Assembly: GCA_900239685.1 (NCBI GenBank)
Contig: OENT01000077.1
Span: 1 to 64,000 of the forward strand
Source of the DNA: Rotaria macrura
Lineage: Eukaryota; Rotifera; Eurotatoria; Philodinida; Philodinidae
Reading direction: 5' to 3'
Length of the DNA stretch: 64,000 nt
Shown here: one piece after another, positions 37,767-49,740 of the stretch
How positions within the stretch are numbered: position 1 is the first letter of the stretch
Layout: each line of letters begins with the position of its first letter
Program-made: the position numbers and the translations under genes
Notes under the pieces: generated by a model
What the model saw: the letters and a program-made list of their open reading frames with translations, nothing else
What the model was told of the DNA's origin: nothing
Databases searched by the model: none

Positions 37767-38610
37767 TTAGCCAGTCATTTGACTCCACTGTGTAGACCTG
37801 AAATTTATGAAACCTTTTCTTTATTGGTAGTACACAACTGAAATCATTTGTTTACGAGAGGCTCACGAACGTCTAAAGTAAAGTGAGCAGCAGTATTCTA
37901 TGAATTTCATGCGTAAATTCTACCCGTGTGATCAAATGAAATCAATACGAAAAATATGAAAATTCGAAGATCAAGATCTATGTTAATAGTGACCTATGCT
38001 GCTTAAATGAGACATAACGAGTTCGTTTTGCCCTATAGTCGTAGGATATTCTAGAAATTATTGGATGCGTTAGTTTTAATTTTTTCAATGTCTCCGTCTG
38101 ACGTATTCTAGTTAAAGCAGACTAAAAATAGTGTATACGAAAAATAATGATCAATATCTTTTACTAACTGATACCGAACTTGACTATATGTATCCTATTT
38201 TACCTGAATGTAAATTAAAATTAATAAATGAAATCCTTACGTTTCATTAGCTTATCCATCGATGAAAAGAAATAAGTTATCTTCTTCTAACACTTGAAAA
38301 AAATTCCTGATGAAATAGAGACTGTTCCCTATTAGTCTTATGTCCTCCATCGTGCAATTTTTAAAGATTTTTCAGATAAAAATCTATTTTTATCAATGAA
38401 AAACAAATGCAAAACAACTATCTGTATGAGTTATTTTAGGCAAAATAAAATAACACTTAAATAATATTTTTGTAGAATGTTGTGAAATTATTTTGTTTTT
38501 CTATCATTCAACACAAAATGAGAACATTAGTTTTATTACATTTTATTCTACGTTTATTGCTTAAAACATTTTCTTCTCATATTGATTCAGAGTCTTTTGA
38601 GTAGATGTTC
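37767..38610. other. Spacer with a small coding-like fragment
   Basis: The plus strand at 38116-38250 reads ...NNDQYLLLTDTELDYMYP... to a TAG, faintly SAM-domain-like but without a start or neighbours. AATAAA on the minus strand (about 38553-38558) is a plausible poly(A) signal for the phosphatase gene. Confidence 0.3.
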
Positions 38611-40384
38611 TTAGCCTTGTTCATATGTACCATCATTGTCTGTTGTTAGGCGTGCCATTATTACTAGAATATCATCTGGTTTAACATAGAAACGAACAGC
38701 ATGGATAACTAATTCATTAGCAGCGTCTTTCAATGAATGATGCTGAAAGAAGAAGTATGCATTTTTGTTTTTAAACGTCATTCGCACAAAACATAAAAGA
38801 GAACATACTTTATAAATAATTCGTTCAATCAATTGATCAGGAACATTATCGAATAGACCATCAGTCGACAGAATGATGATGTCATCTAACTCTAATTGAA
38901 AATTCTGACATATAGCATCGAGACTCCTAAAATGCATACACAATGCATAAAACTTATAATAGTACAATAATATATATTTGTTATAGAAAGAAAAACAAAA
39001 ACATTGATAGTACTTTTTTCTTTTACCTATGGTTGTTACGCAAGTTGAAGTCATAAAAAGCAGATTAGTAGACTTTCTGCATGCTAACTATGATAAAACA
39101 TAACAAGAAGAAAACAGTAAACCTACGATATTTGTGTATAGTTGAGTCCTTTTCTTCTCAACGATGCTGTCCATGGGTAGACATCCAATTGTCTCGGACA
39201 GTCACCATTCATCTTTTGCGAACGTGATCGATAAATGACACAACCATTTCGAACAACTACATAACCCGAATCGCCGATATTTACCGAATTAAGTTGACCC
39301 GTATCGCAGTCGATACCAAGTACACATGCTGTCGCACTACCTAATTGATGATTATTTCGAGTACTCAGTTGAATGAAAACTAATGACTTGGGTTTGCATT
39401 AAGAAAAAGTCTACATACCAAAACAGTTATCGATTTGAACACGATCAAATGCATGGCAAAGAAGCCGTTTAGGCTCCTTTGTTGAATACTTTCCTGAATG
39501 AGCCAAATCAGAACAATGACGCATTAGTGATTCGGAAAAAAGACGTGGATCAAAACCATACATTACATTACCACCGGCGCCATCAGAAATTCCTAATTTC
39601 AATCATCAATTCTCTTGAATCTCGAGTACCACAAGGGAAAACAAGAAACCTTACCTAAGAAATTTTGTTGATTGTGCCGCATTGTGAAGCCAGCATCGTC
39701 TCCGAAACATCCGTTTGCTAAAGAAAAATTTTCATGTGGTACAGGTAGTCGTGTGTTTTTTTTCATGCCACATGTTGCATATTCAAGAGAAAGTATTTTA
39801 TAACTGCCTGGTGCTATCGATATTGTTGGATTTTCATGAGCGTGTTTTGTATGCTGATGATGTCGTCGATAATGATGATGATATCGATAAATATCACTTA
39901 ATGGTTGCGAATGTTCGGATGCTTTACTAAGTTCACCATAAATTTTATTCGAATAAAAACCATCTGTAATATCTACATAGTCATGTTCATGATGATGAAG
40001 ATTATTTTGACGTTGATGTTGATATTGATGATGATCTTGATGATTGTGATGATTGTGATGATGATGATGATTATGATGATGAGATGAACTATTTGATTCT
40101 TTGAGTAAATCTGAATATACTATTTCTTGAGTAGAGTTCTTAACATTAGTTGATGTTGACGGTGATCGATTGTATCTGTTAAGGTAATGTTTCAGATTCT
40201 GAACGTCGCCATCATTTAATTTAAATGTTGAACGGTTGTTCGATTTTTTGGATGATGGTGATTTAAGAATATCTTTTCCAATATCTTCTAAACGTATTAC
40301 TTCAAAATGTACTTCAGGCATAGTTGTTTCTCTGGTAATATGAAACAGCTTTCGCTCAATTATGATATTCGATCTATGAATCAA
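38611..40384 (-). CDS. PP2C-family protein phosphatase, PPTC7-like, with His-rich insertion
   Basis: Five exons on the minus strand (40384-39655, 39592-39419, 39340-39127, 38926-38809, 38742-38611), all GT-AG and in phase, give 455 residues from ATG 40384. An inner ATG at 40321 (MPEVHFEV) is an alternative start. PPM metal-binding motifs appear in order: GCFGDDAGF, SDGAGGN (usually DGVGGW), NIGDSGYVVV, LSTDGLFDN and the C-terminal KPDDILVI. The set matches PPTC7, a Mn/Mg-dependent Ser/Thr phosphatase that acts in mitochondria in animals. Unlike PPTC7 (about 300 residues), the first exon adds ~200 residues including an expanded His/Asn/Gln tract (residues ~105-140) encoded by ATG/ATT-type trinucleotides. 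No clear mitochondrial presequence is seen. A protein-like frame immediately upstream (40600-40424) ends in TAA and may be a lost 5' exon. Confidence 0.85.
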
Positions 40385-40423
40385 TAATCCAGCATAGAAT
40401 GAAATATATCTGTACCTAGTCGG

Positions 40424-40600
40424 TTACAAAGCTTGTATTTGTGTCTCAGTATGTGCATGTATTTGTTTGTATTGCATGACTGATTCAACAGAATGTGTAG
40501 CAAATGAAAAAATGGAGGGAGTGAACATATGAAAAATAGTAGAATCGGTCGACCGGAACAATGAGTAACTATGATATTCATGTTTAAACGACCAGGACAT
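40424..40600 (-). other. Upstream open frame 5' of the phosphatase gene
   Basis: ATG 40600 opens a 58-codon minus-strand frame (MSWSFKHEYHSYSLFRSTDS...IQAL) of normal protein composition, ending in TAA at 40426-40424. About ten bases later a GTACAG...ATTCATAG intron (about 50 nt) would join into the phosphatase frame, were it not for the stop. It may be an upstream ORF in the 5' leader or the remnant of an N-terminal exon. Confidence 0.35.
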
Positions 40601-41619
40601 GTTCTCCTGTTCTTTTTCTTTTCTTTTCTTTTTTATCGTGTTCTTTAATTAATGATGATATTTGAGATGTTGTGTGACTAATCACAAACCCGAACATTAA
40701 ACGGCCTTGTTTTGTAAACAGGCGTCGACAAGGTGAAAGGAAATCGTTTGCTGTCAAGGTAGTCATATTGTAGATGGTTTTCGAGGAAAAATGTTTCTTG
40801 CACGTATAAATATCCTTTGTATTTCATTTAAGACAAAAACGATTCTTCTTTGGCATAGATTTACTGTTTGACGTGTAGGATCGAATTATGTTTTAATTGA
40901 ATTATTTCGTCAAGTACAAGTTATGTTTTTAATCAAAAAGCTATATTTTATTGAAAACAATGCAATGAAAATCCTATAATAAACGAATAAAATAAACTAA
41001 TCTTTCCTATCTGGTACACGAGTAGTTTATTTGCATAGACAATATCCAATGATTAAGCTACTTGAGGTACTATTTTTTAGAAAAACGTGATAAATAAATG
41101 GCGAAGCTGAACAGATAATTACTTTAAAACTCTCGTAAGAATGAAATATGTGTTATAAAAAGAAAAAAAACGATACGTCAAGCAGTTCTACGATGATGTT
41201 GTCTTACAGAAAACGTTTTAGGTGAATGAATATTATGTTTCGAAAAACATCATTGCAGGACTGCTATAATAAAGTAGACATCTTCCCAAGAAAAGACTAG
41301 CGCATGAACGTGTAGGCATTATTGCATTAAATAGTCTAAGCGTGCATCTAGTGCACATTTCCGTACGTGAGAACATACGAACATCGTTGACATAGCATGT
41401 ATTTGAGAATGAAACAATTTCAAATTATATGTTTACGAGCAGGTAATTAGTTCGAAATTGAAAATGTCTATTCAGAAGTCTCGCTGTTAAAATGCACTAT
41501 CGGGCGAAATGAAGCCATGTAAAATCATATAATAATCAATAAATTTTTCTAGAAGATTTCGATTATTCCCTCATTTATTGAAAAAGAAAAAAGTAAAGAA
41601 AAATAGATAGTTTTCTCTT
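40601..41619. other. Intergenic
   Basis: Probable 5' flank of the phosphatase gene and 3' flank of the next minus-strand gene. A TCTTTT pyrimidine run lies at about 40611-40630. No gene recognised. Confidence 0.4.
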
Positions 41620-42376
41620 TCAAAAATCTTTTGTAGCACAGTGAAGATAGATAGCAGCATCATGAAGAGCTTCAGTGGTATAATAATGAAGAAGGTCGTT
41701 TTTCCAGAAGTTCCATGATTGAAAGTCAACTAATTTAGGAATAGGACGGTCGAGCAATGTTATTGGTGTGCCAGATTCATAATGTTGAGCTATCCATTGT
41801 ACAGCTCGGAGAATACCATTTGATTCAACATCCAAAATACATTTGCAAACAGATGATACTGGTTCTGATTTTAGTTCGCGAACTTCTTTTTGAAGACGAA
41901 GCCATAAATCCCACATATGAAATTTATGAACAATTCGTTCTGTTGATGACCAATGTGCACCAAGACCATCATCTGACTTACCGACCATAGACAGAATCTA
42001 GGAATAAGAAAATTATACATAACAACAGATATTCTCTATCTACATGTGTAAAAACGAAACAAACTTTATCGATCATATTCATGGTAAAGTCAAAATAATC
42101 CGATGGTAGCGGATCATTCGGGGCATACATAATAACCTTCAATCCACTATTATCATGAAGATTATGATTAACAGTTGGAATTGTATTATGCTCATTGGCG
42201 CGTGGATTGAAAAGTTGTAAGCCTTGAACAGTCATCGAATGAATAGCATGGCCTATACTTTCATTATAATTTGATGATAAACCAGCAGCACGTAATAGGT
42301 TTGAACATCGTGACTGGGAAACTTCACGAGCTACTGCTAAGGTAATTAGTACAAATACAATAAGTATTTTCATCAT
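41620..42376 (-). CDS. Small secreted protein, unknown family
   Basis: Two exons, 42376-42065 and 41997-41620, are separated by a 67-nt intron (GTTTGT...TTCCTAG) in phase 0. The product is 229 residues and begins with a signal peptide (MMKILIVFVLITLAVAREV). The mature part has few cysteines (SRCSNLL, SVCKCILDV, YLHCATKD), Trp-rich patches (HMWDLWLRLQ, FQSWNFWKNDL) and a predicted helical C-terminus (TEALHDAAIYLHCATKDF). No catalytic motif or known domain recognised. Likely a lineage-specific extracellular protein. Confidence 0.7.
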
Positions 42377-44609
42377 TTTCTTTTGTTAGGTCGATCCTAT
42401 AAGAATGAAATTTAGTAATGGCGAAATAGAAAGAATGCTTCGTAATAAACGTACTTCGTAATTATCTACACTAGAAAATGTGAAAGATGAAGTTTGCCTT
42501 TAAATATAAATATAATACATGATGACAAACGTAGAAAACTTAAGATAAGATATCTGATGTACTGAAGTAAAGAATGATGGTGCATAATCTTTTAAAAACC
42601 CATTGGTCTTGAGACTCATTACCAGTAAAATAGAAATTTCTCTGTTTATCTTTCAAAGATGACTATCATGTCAGCAGCAAGTGAATCAACATTACTATCT
42701 ATTGTTTCTACATAATTGCCTTCTATTCATATTTCCGTGATTGGTTAGAACATATTTCTTGTAATCAAACAGTTTTTGTTTTAAAATGTTTATCTATTTT
42801 TCGAACACAAATACTAGATAAAAGATTTCAGTTCAGTTTGTGAGGTTCGCTACTTGTTCCATGTCGGATTCTTAAGGAGGGTCACAGATCATATGGTATG
42901 TTTCGATAGCAACTATTCATGAAGAATATCAGACTTCTTTCCGACAGCTGCCCAACATCAGAAAAGAAAACCATCGAAGAACAACCGAGAAATATTTAGA
43001 TCATTCTGAAATACTTCACTGAAATTACGACGGTTTTAATAATTTTCTGAACGTTATGAATATTGCACATTCTAATTTGTGTACAGATGCAAAGAAATGA
43101 CGACGAAAGTCAAGGATAATGAATGACCATGCGCTGATGTCACAGTCTTCATGTAATCGACATGAAATTTGAACTGATGATGTAATAACTTAGTCGAATA
43201 ATCAATGTCAAGGTTTTGATCTTATCCATATATATTGAGAGTGATTCATTAAGATCTGGCGTCGACATAGTAGACATGTTCCCGAGCTTATCTATTAGAT
43301 GAATTCATGGTTAGAATGGGAATTATCATGTAAGATTAATAAGCAAAAATGGATAGGAGAAAAGGAACAACTTAAACGTCCACAATAATGAACAAATTAT
43401 ATTTGAGTACAACTAAAAATTATTTACTGTATGTATTACCGAAATCGATGAGAGAGGTCATTAGAGGAAGATTCATAAATTCTATACAATTTCATAAAAA
43501 ATTATCATTCAGTATATTCTTATGAATATTGAAGAGGTTATTGAGCATATCTGAATTTCATAGATTGCTTCCAGAAAACATCAAGTGATCAATATATTCA
43601 TTTTCATGTCTTATATGTTTCCTAGAAACTCACCATGATGTTCACTGATCTCAAGAAAGATATACGCAGAGGATTCGATACATATAAATATATATATACC
43701 ATAGGAGAAGAGAAAGTCGAAAAATTGAGCAAAAACAATTTTATCAACGGTTTTATTACATATAAATTATCAATTGGTAACTTTCAATACACAATCCAAA
43801 CACGCCGTCTTGTATTATTTGTGTAATATTTATATGTACGGGTTCTATCAAAATTTAATACCTTTCTTGTGCATTTAGATACTAGAATCAATGTATTGAA
43901 TAGATATTCAACAGTAACTGTTACAATTCCAGAAGAACTCAATCTATTTTTCAAACACATAAAGCGCTCGATTTGTACTGATATCCAAATTAATGATCTT
44001 TTCACGACTAAAGTTAAAAGTTTCTCAATAGTTTGAAGATTTTATAGAATAGCTTCTGTTCTTTAATTGTTGTTTATATCTTAGGTCACGGTGACCTTTT
44101 TTACCAAGTGAACCTCTTCAATCTACCATTGAATAGATTCACTTATTCTCTTTTATAACATTTCATCGTTCAATAAGGTATTTTGATTCGAACGAATCAA
44201 TCCAGCTTTCTTCATCTTTGATTATGTCTCGTTCCTCAAGATATATAAAAGTATTTCATTAATGAAAATTAATACTCGACAATAAATTTGTATGTTATAG
44301 AACTTTCTGTTTCTTACTGAATTAAACATAAAATGAGAAAATAATGTTTTGACTTTCTGTTCTCTACAAAATACCTGGAGGAAGAATGATTTCTTTCAGG
44401 CAGATACTGATTTAAATTAATTGCCAGGTTCTTAATACTGATTTCAATAGATTGCGATTATTACTTCAGTGAAATATGTTTAGAAAAAAATCAATTAATT
44501 TTTTAGTAATAAATAAAATATGAATTAATGATCGATTCTTTCTTTCTTTTCAAACATTCTAAAGCAAGATTTTGTTGTAATATGATCTAGTAGAGAAAAA
44601 GAAAAATCT
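42377..44609. other. Intergenic
   Basis: No gene recognised. A perfect AGGTCA-CGG-TGACCT palindrome is at 44083-44097. Short open frames at 43635-43826 and 43784-44005 overlap on opposite strands and look random. Confidence 0.4.
44083..44097. promoter_or_regulatory. Palindromic nuclear-receptor-type half-sites (IR3)
   Basis: AGGTCACGGTGACCT is a perfect inverted repeat of AGGTCA with a 3-bp spacer, identical to the consensus bound by steroid-type nuclear receptor dimers. It lies in intergenic DNA about 0.5 kb beyond the 3' end of the M28 peptidase gene. The sequence match is exact; any regulatory role is inference and chance occurrence is possible. Confidence 0.3.
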
Positions 44610-46400
44610 CTATGGATATAGCCATTGATTTAGATCTTGAAGTTGTGCAAGAAAATCAATCGCATAAGCAGCAGCTTTAACCATATGCAAGTATGCAAAC
44701 GTATTCAAATTTTCCAAGGTGTCGCAATTTCTATGATAACATGGATCATGATCTGTATTTGCCATTCCACCTAATGCTGAGCCTAACATTCTAGAATATC
44801 GATCACGTTGTTCTTGACTTTTAACATCATCGGCACCAGAAAATAGACCACCACAAGCAATACCTTCAGCAAGAAATGGACCATAATCACTTCGACCACT
44901 AAATTCAGTATAATCCCATGGTAAACGATTTCGTTCAAAATAGTCAATGAATAAATGTGTTATTCGGTTACTACCAGGTATGGCGCGTTGTGGCGTAGTT
45001 GTATTATCCGCAGTCTTACCATCATAGATGCCAAATATAAAATTTGGTGATGCTAACATATCAAAATTGAGATTGACAGAATAGAATCCAAGTGAACCAT
45101 CGACTTTAGCTCGTCGTACAAAATCTGTTGAACCCAACAGACCACCTTCTTCTCCACCCCACCAGCAAAATTTAATACGAGAACGCATATGCGATGCATA
45201 ATTATAGTGCGTTAATAAACGAGCTAAATTTAATGCTATTGCTAATGTTGCTGCCATTCCACTCCCATTGTCATTTAGACCAGGACCTATTCATAGACAA
45301 GAATAAAAACAACAACGAAATAGTATTGCAAGACTTTGTTCTATACACTAAGTCACACCATATTGATTACCTGATGCTACACTATCACTATGACTGCCAA
45401 CCACAATCGTACGATTCTTATCACCGTCTTTTGTATGTGCACACACATTCGTTACAATAGCAGGCGGAAGCATTCGAAATTCTAATCGCATATAAATACG
45501 AGAGATATTTTCAACAATAAGATACAATCCGGCTTCATATGAAAGAAATAATGTTGGTATAGTATTATTTTTTGGTGCTCGAGTATTATTCAACGGTTCC
45601 ATACGTTCCATGGTTAACCCATCGTTGTAAATAAGGAATGCACTAGCTCTTTTATTCATTGCCAAGATAATTTTATGTACGAATGTACAGTTTCCTCGTT
45701 TAACTAAAGCTACATCGCCTTCATTTAGTTTATTCCAATCATCTAGGTAACAACCTAAGCGTGCAACTATTGACAATGGTCGACCATCAATGAATGACCA
45801 GTTGCGTGCTTCAGTTGATCGATCTATTGGTACGAAATCTTTTGGATATGTGAATATGGATACATTCGATTTATTAGGTAGTGCCATAACAACGGTATTA
45901 TCATCAAATTCAAAACGTGGAACAGAGAAATAATATTTTTCAATAGTAAAATTACTTTCTTTGTTTAATTGTGTCGTAAGATAATCTAATGTTCGATTAA
46001 ATGAAACTGTTCCTATTGCACGACTTTGAAATTGACGAAGATGAGTCAGCATATGTTCAATAGTAATGGAATCCACTAATGATGATAACTCTTTGTTTTT
46101 GACAGATTGATTCGTTACTATGGTTGTTGTTACTTCAGTCGTTATTGATGCAATTGGTATTGCAGAAAAGGTAGAAAATTTTCCAAGAATTACGGCCACA
46201 AGAATAAGAATGACAAGTAGAAAAAGAAAAATCAAACCGAAAACTCCATATCGATAAAGATCATTCTTCTTTTTGTTTATAGGTAATGCTGATGTTGATA
46301 CAGTAGATGATATTGGAGCAGAAGTTTGATCAATATTTAAAGAGGATTCAAACTGAGTTTGAAGAACTATGCCGTCATTCATGGTGACGCAGTCAGACAA
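44610..46400 (-). CDS. M28-family zinc metallopeptidase with PA domain, type II membrane protein
   Basis: Two exons, 46400-45371 and 45286-44610, joined through an 84-nt GT-AG intron, encode 568 residues. A short cytoplasmic N-terminus is followed by one transmembrane helix (residues ~51-72, YGVFGLIFLFLLVILILVAV), so the enzyme faces the outside or a vesicle lumen. A protease-associated domain follows (around GCYLDDWNKLNEGDVALVKRGNC...AFLIYND). The M28 core has its zinc ligands and catalytic acid: GSHSDS (first His), LNDNGSG (Asp ~349), GGEEGG (Glu 389, catalytic, and Glu 390), NFDM (Asp ~419) and CYHRNC (His ~528). Many N-glycosylation sequons. The layout resembles aminopeptidase Y/PSMA-like enzymes that cleave N-terminal or glutamyl residues; exact specificity cannot be read from the sequence. 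The frame is intact. Confidence 0.93.
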
Positions 46401-47635
46401 ATAATGATAGATGATTTCTATTTAGCAAAGAATTTTCATTACGATGATAAACTTTAGAGATGACATTTCTTTATCATTTTCGGTTATTGATATAATGTCA
46501 TTCAAAAGTTTGTCAATATTTTAGTACATCACAAAGTAACAAATCATTTTTATCAGATTCCAGTTTGTTCGACTTTTTAAATTACGAACACTCACAAAAA
46601 AAACAATGATTACAGATAGATTTACCTAGTATCTAATCATAATAAACATGTAACCTGCGTTTAACAAGTCTTTGCAAAAGATATGTTCAATTTTTCTTGA
46701 CGTTAATGTTGTAGAAGACAATCAGAATCTTACAACATTTTTCTAAATGCCACACTGTATAGAGGAGATGGCATTTTGTAAAGTAAGCAATATTTCAGAA
46801 GTGTGATATTTGAAGTAGAATAGACCTCAAATCGTTTTTCGCAATAGATGGGAAGCAAAGTAAATTGTACATTTTTTTAGAGCAAGTTATAATCTAGAAA
46901 CGAAATATTTTAAATCAATGTACAAAACTAAAGTTTATGAAAAATTCTGTACGGACGTCTGTTTTGATCTCCATCATAGATTTACTCTGTTTGAATCAAA
47001 TGTAAGTCGGGAAAAAATCCTGACTAGATACATTTAGAAAGATGGTAAAATTCTCATTTTAGCTAATTATTTTGATTGTCTTCTACAACCTAAACATGAA
47101 GGAAAATTGAATCTATATTTTGTGTAACAACTTCTCCGTCACGCATGTTAAATTTTATAAAAACAACTAACATAATTCTCATGATGTATTCTAATCTCAA
47201 GCAGTATTTAAGTTTATGTTTGACAATCGAGAATACTATTTCATAGAAAAATTTGTGTAAAATGACGAAATCATATTTTGTACTCGTTCTCTTTCTAATG
47301 CATCTACTGCGTTTGTCCATGCCTCATACATTAATTGTCATAATGGAAACAATCATGAGTACGCTAATGATCGTCTAGTTAATGAGATGTATCTCTACTA
47401 ACACATATGTATGATGTTGCATTCTTTATTACAGTATTTGTATTGTTCCTTGCAGGACGACATATTCAAAAGGTTTTACAATTAATAAATAATTCAAAGA
47501 ATTTTGTTGTCAACTGATATTTCTACTTAGTTTACTCACATCTATATTAGGTCAATTAAGATATAGAAAGAGGGAAGACAATCACAAATATATAGTATCG
47601 GGGACCCTTTATAACAGGCATTCAGCCAGTGCATC
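46401..47635. other. Intergenic
   Basis: 5' flank of the peptidase gene. No recognised gene or repeat. The 76-codon frame at 47090-47320 has no supporting feature. Confidence 0.4.
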
Positions 47636-47923
47636 ATGGACAAATTTTTCCTGAAAACATTACAATATTTTTCGGAGAAAGAACAAAATTCCTATCGTTT
47701 CTCTATTAGATATCAAAAGGAAGAATTAATTCACGAGAAACATGCTGGAAAAAAGAAACAAAATCATCCTTGTTATCGTGATCTAATTTTAATACTTAAA
47801 AGTATTATTCTATGTATAGAAAAGCACAGAAATTCGTTAGCCATCATCAAATATATGATGAAATCCAGGAATAACAAAAATAGTTCTAACTTTTTTCATA
47901 CTACACATACATGTAGTTGTTGA
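47636..47923 (+). CDS. Possible small intronless gene, 95 residues
   Basis: ATG 47636 opens a Lys/His-rich frame (MDKFFLKTLQYFSEKEQNSY...) to TGA at 47921-47923. A TATA-like CTTTATAAC lies ~25 bp upstream of the start and a second TATATAG ~40 bp upstream, a layout compatible with a compact promoter. The product is basic, with a hydrophobic stretch (LILILKSIILCI) and a His/Cys end (HTTHTCSC). No domain recognised and no intron, so it could be a chance frame. Confidence 0.3.
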   Translation: MDKFFLKTLQYFSEKEQNSYRFSIRYQKEELIHEKHAGKKKQNHPCYRDLILILKSIILCIEKHRNSLAIIKYMMKSRNNKNSSNFFHTTHTCSC

Positions 47924-48636
47924 ATGACTTTAACCAGCGGTTTTCTTTTCTTATATTTGGAGTTTTCCCTCTTGATTATCTTACTAAAAACATGCAACCA
48001 AGGAAATCTAAGTAGACTTTGTCTTTCAGATATTTTCCTTCTATCGTCTCAGAACAAATTAATACATTTTCAGGTTAAGTCGTAATAGCTAGTTTCATGC
48101 TTCGTCATGCCATCATGTACACATGTATTGCTTAACTTTATTTCCTGATATAATACTACAAAGAATAAAGTTGAAGATCATCTTTCATCGATATATTGTA
48201 TATCTACAATAGATAAGATTGATGACTAATTTTAAAAGAATGACGGCAAAACATAGTTCATCCTAAAACTTCTTGATTGATAAGTGGAAAATAGGAAAAA
48301 ATGCACACTATGATACATTTTTATTTCTACTATTCGAATATATTTTAAGTAGAGTTTTAAATCACTAAAAATTTATTTTCATACATAACTGAGTAATTTC
48401 ATTCACTGCCATATTTCAAAATGCACGATTCAATAAATTTCAATTTCAAAAGTTTCACTTTTTTCGATCAATCGAAATAAGAGTGAAAAGTTTTGTACAT
48501 TTACATTTATTTCAAGTGTTGGTTTCATTGAAACAAAGAAATACAAAATCATCACACGTCTATACATTTATTTGTTAACTTCGATAGTTTCCATGTAGAA
48601 AAAAACACTACATGGAGATTAATAACATACATGTTT
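47924..48636. other. Intergenic
   Basis: No gene recognised. Probable 3' flank of the minus-strand gene that ends at 48637. Confidence 0.4.
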
Positions 48637-49060
48637 TTATTGATTATCCATAGTCTTGATGATAACTTTCCACAGTCCATCTCGTGTTGGTTTTAATAGA
48701 AGATTTTCTCTCGGCGTCTCTCTAGTGAGTGTTTTTAACTTTTCATAAGCACGTACTTTAGCTGTTTTCTTCAAACGATCACGTATGCCAGTACCCATCT
48801 TTAATTGCTTATTAAATACTAATGTACATTTATGCTCATTAAGACCCCGTGTACGTAAATCAATTTCATGTTCAACTAATTCGATCGAAAAATCGGATTC
48901 ATTACTAGCCATTTTTGCTGCATTAGTATTACGAAAATAAGATTTTATTTGACTAGAATCTTCACGTGCTTTAGCTATGTGATCTTTTGGTGTACGAGCT
49001 TGCATTCGATCATATATACGATGAAGAAGAATTTCAGCTTGTTCACGACGTTGTTCACTA
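48637..49060 (-). CDS. C-terminal exon with dsRBM-like motif; rest of gene not found
   Basis: The exon runs from an acceptor (TATATAG) at about 49061-49067 to TGA/TAA at 48637 and encodes ~140 residues (EQRREQAEILLHRIYDRMQ...IIKTMDNQ). The C-terminal part (HKCTLVFNKQLKMGTGI...KKTAKVRAYEKLKTL) has the spacing of a double-stranded-RNA-binding motif: a beta hairpin, GTG, then a Lys-rich helix. The entry phase needs two bases from an upstream exon. The next minus-strand coding exon (52350-52519) ends in a different phase and lies 3.3 kb away behind a MITE, so I do not join them. Internal ATG 49005 is an alternative start. RNA binding is inference. Confidence 0.6.
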
Positions 49061-49440
49061 TATAAACATATATATATATAAAATAAAATAGTTTAAGCAT
49101 TTCGAATACCAATTAAATTAAAAAAACTGAGTGAGGACCAGATTTTTATGCTCCTTCTAAATATGAGTTCAAAAGTTCGATGTCTAGTTTTGTTTGCGAG
49201 CAACGACAACATGTTTCAAAGGTTTGAACGATTTGTTTCAATAGTAGTATTTTTTGTATACTTTCGTTTTATCTTTCATACGATTCAAAACTCTACTTTG
49301 AAACATTGGTTAGCATCTCACATTTTCCATTGAACCCTGTCCTATACAATGCACTAGATCAGTGTCTTAGTATTTTCTGTAAAGCATCTTGATTTTCTTT
49401 TTCACATAACCCTTGTCCTTTGAAAGACCTATTTCTTGAC
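49061..49440. other. Spacer before the MITE
   Basis: TA microsatellite near 49070-49080 next to the splice site. Nothing else recognised. Confidence 0.4.
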
Positions 49441-49732
49441 TAGGGACGCAACGGTAACGATGAATCACTGGTTCACCGTTCTAAAGGTAATCAACCCAAC
49501 CTGTAATACAGATTTGTACCGGGTGATACCTCTGTTATACCGGCTTATAAAGGTGATGTAACCGTGAAAATAACCAGCCGTAGCCGTAACCATCCTACAG
49601 CCATTGAATGACATTTTTCCTTTTATACCGGCGTGATTAACCGAATACCGGCTAGTATCAGAGTATGCAAGTTATAACTGGTTACTGGCATGAACCGATG
49701 ACATGTGATTCGCTGTCATTGTTGCATCTCTA
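49441..49732. mobile_element. 292-bp hAT-type MITE
   Basis: The ends TAGGGACGCAAC and, reversed, TAGAGATGCAAC form imperfect ~26-bp inverted repeats of hAT type. The element is flanked by the perfect 8-bp direct repeat TTCTTGAC (49433-49440 and 49733-49740). The interior carries repeated ACCGG/CCGGT and GGTAAC/GTTAACC-like motifs and is less AT-rich than its surroundings. It is too short to encode a protein. Confidence 0.9.
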
Positions 49733-49740
49733 TTCTTGAC

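Noticed and set aside
45194..45460. 88-codon plus-strand frame
   Set aside because: Antisense to the M28 peptidase exons and intron.
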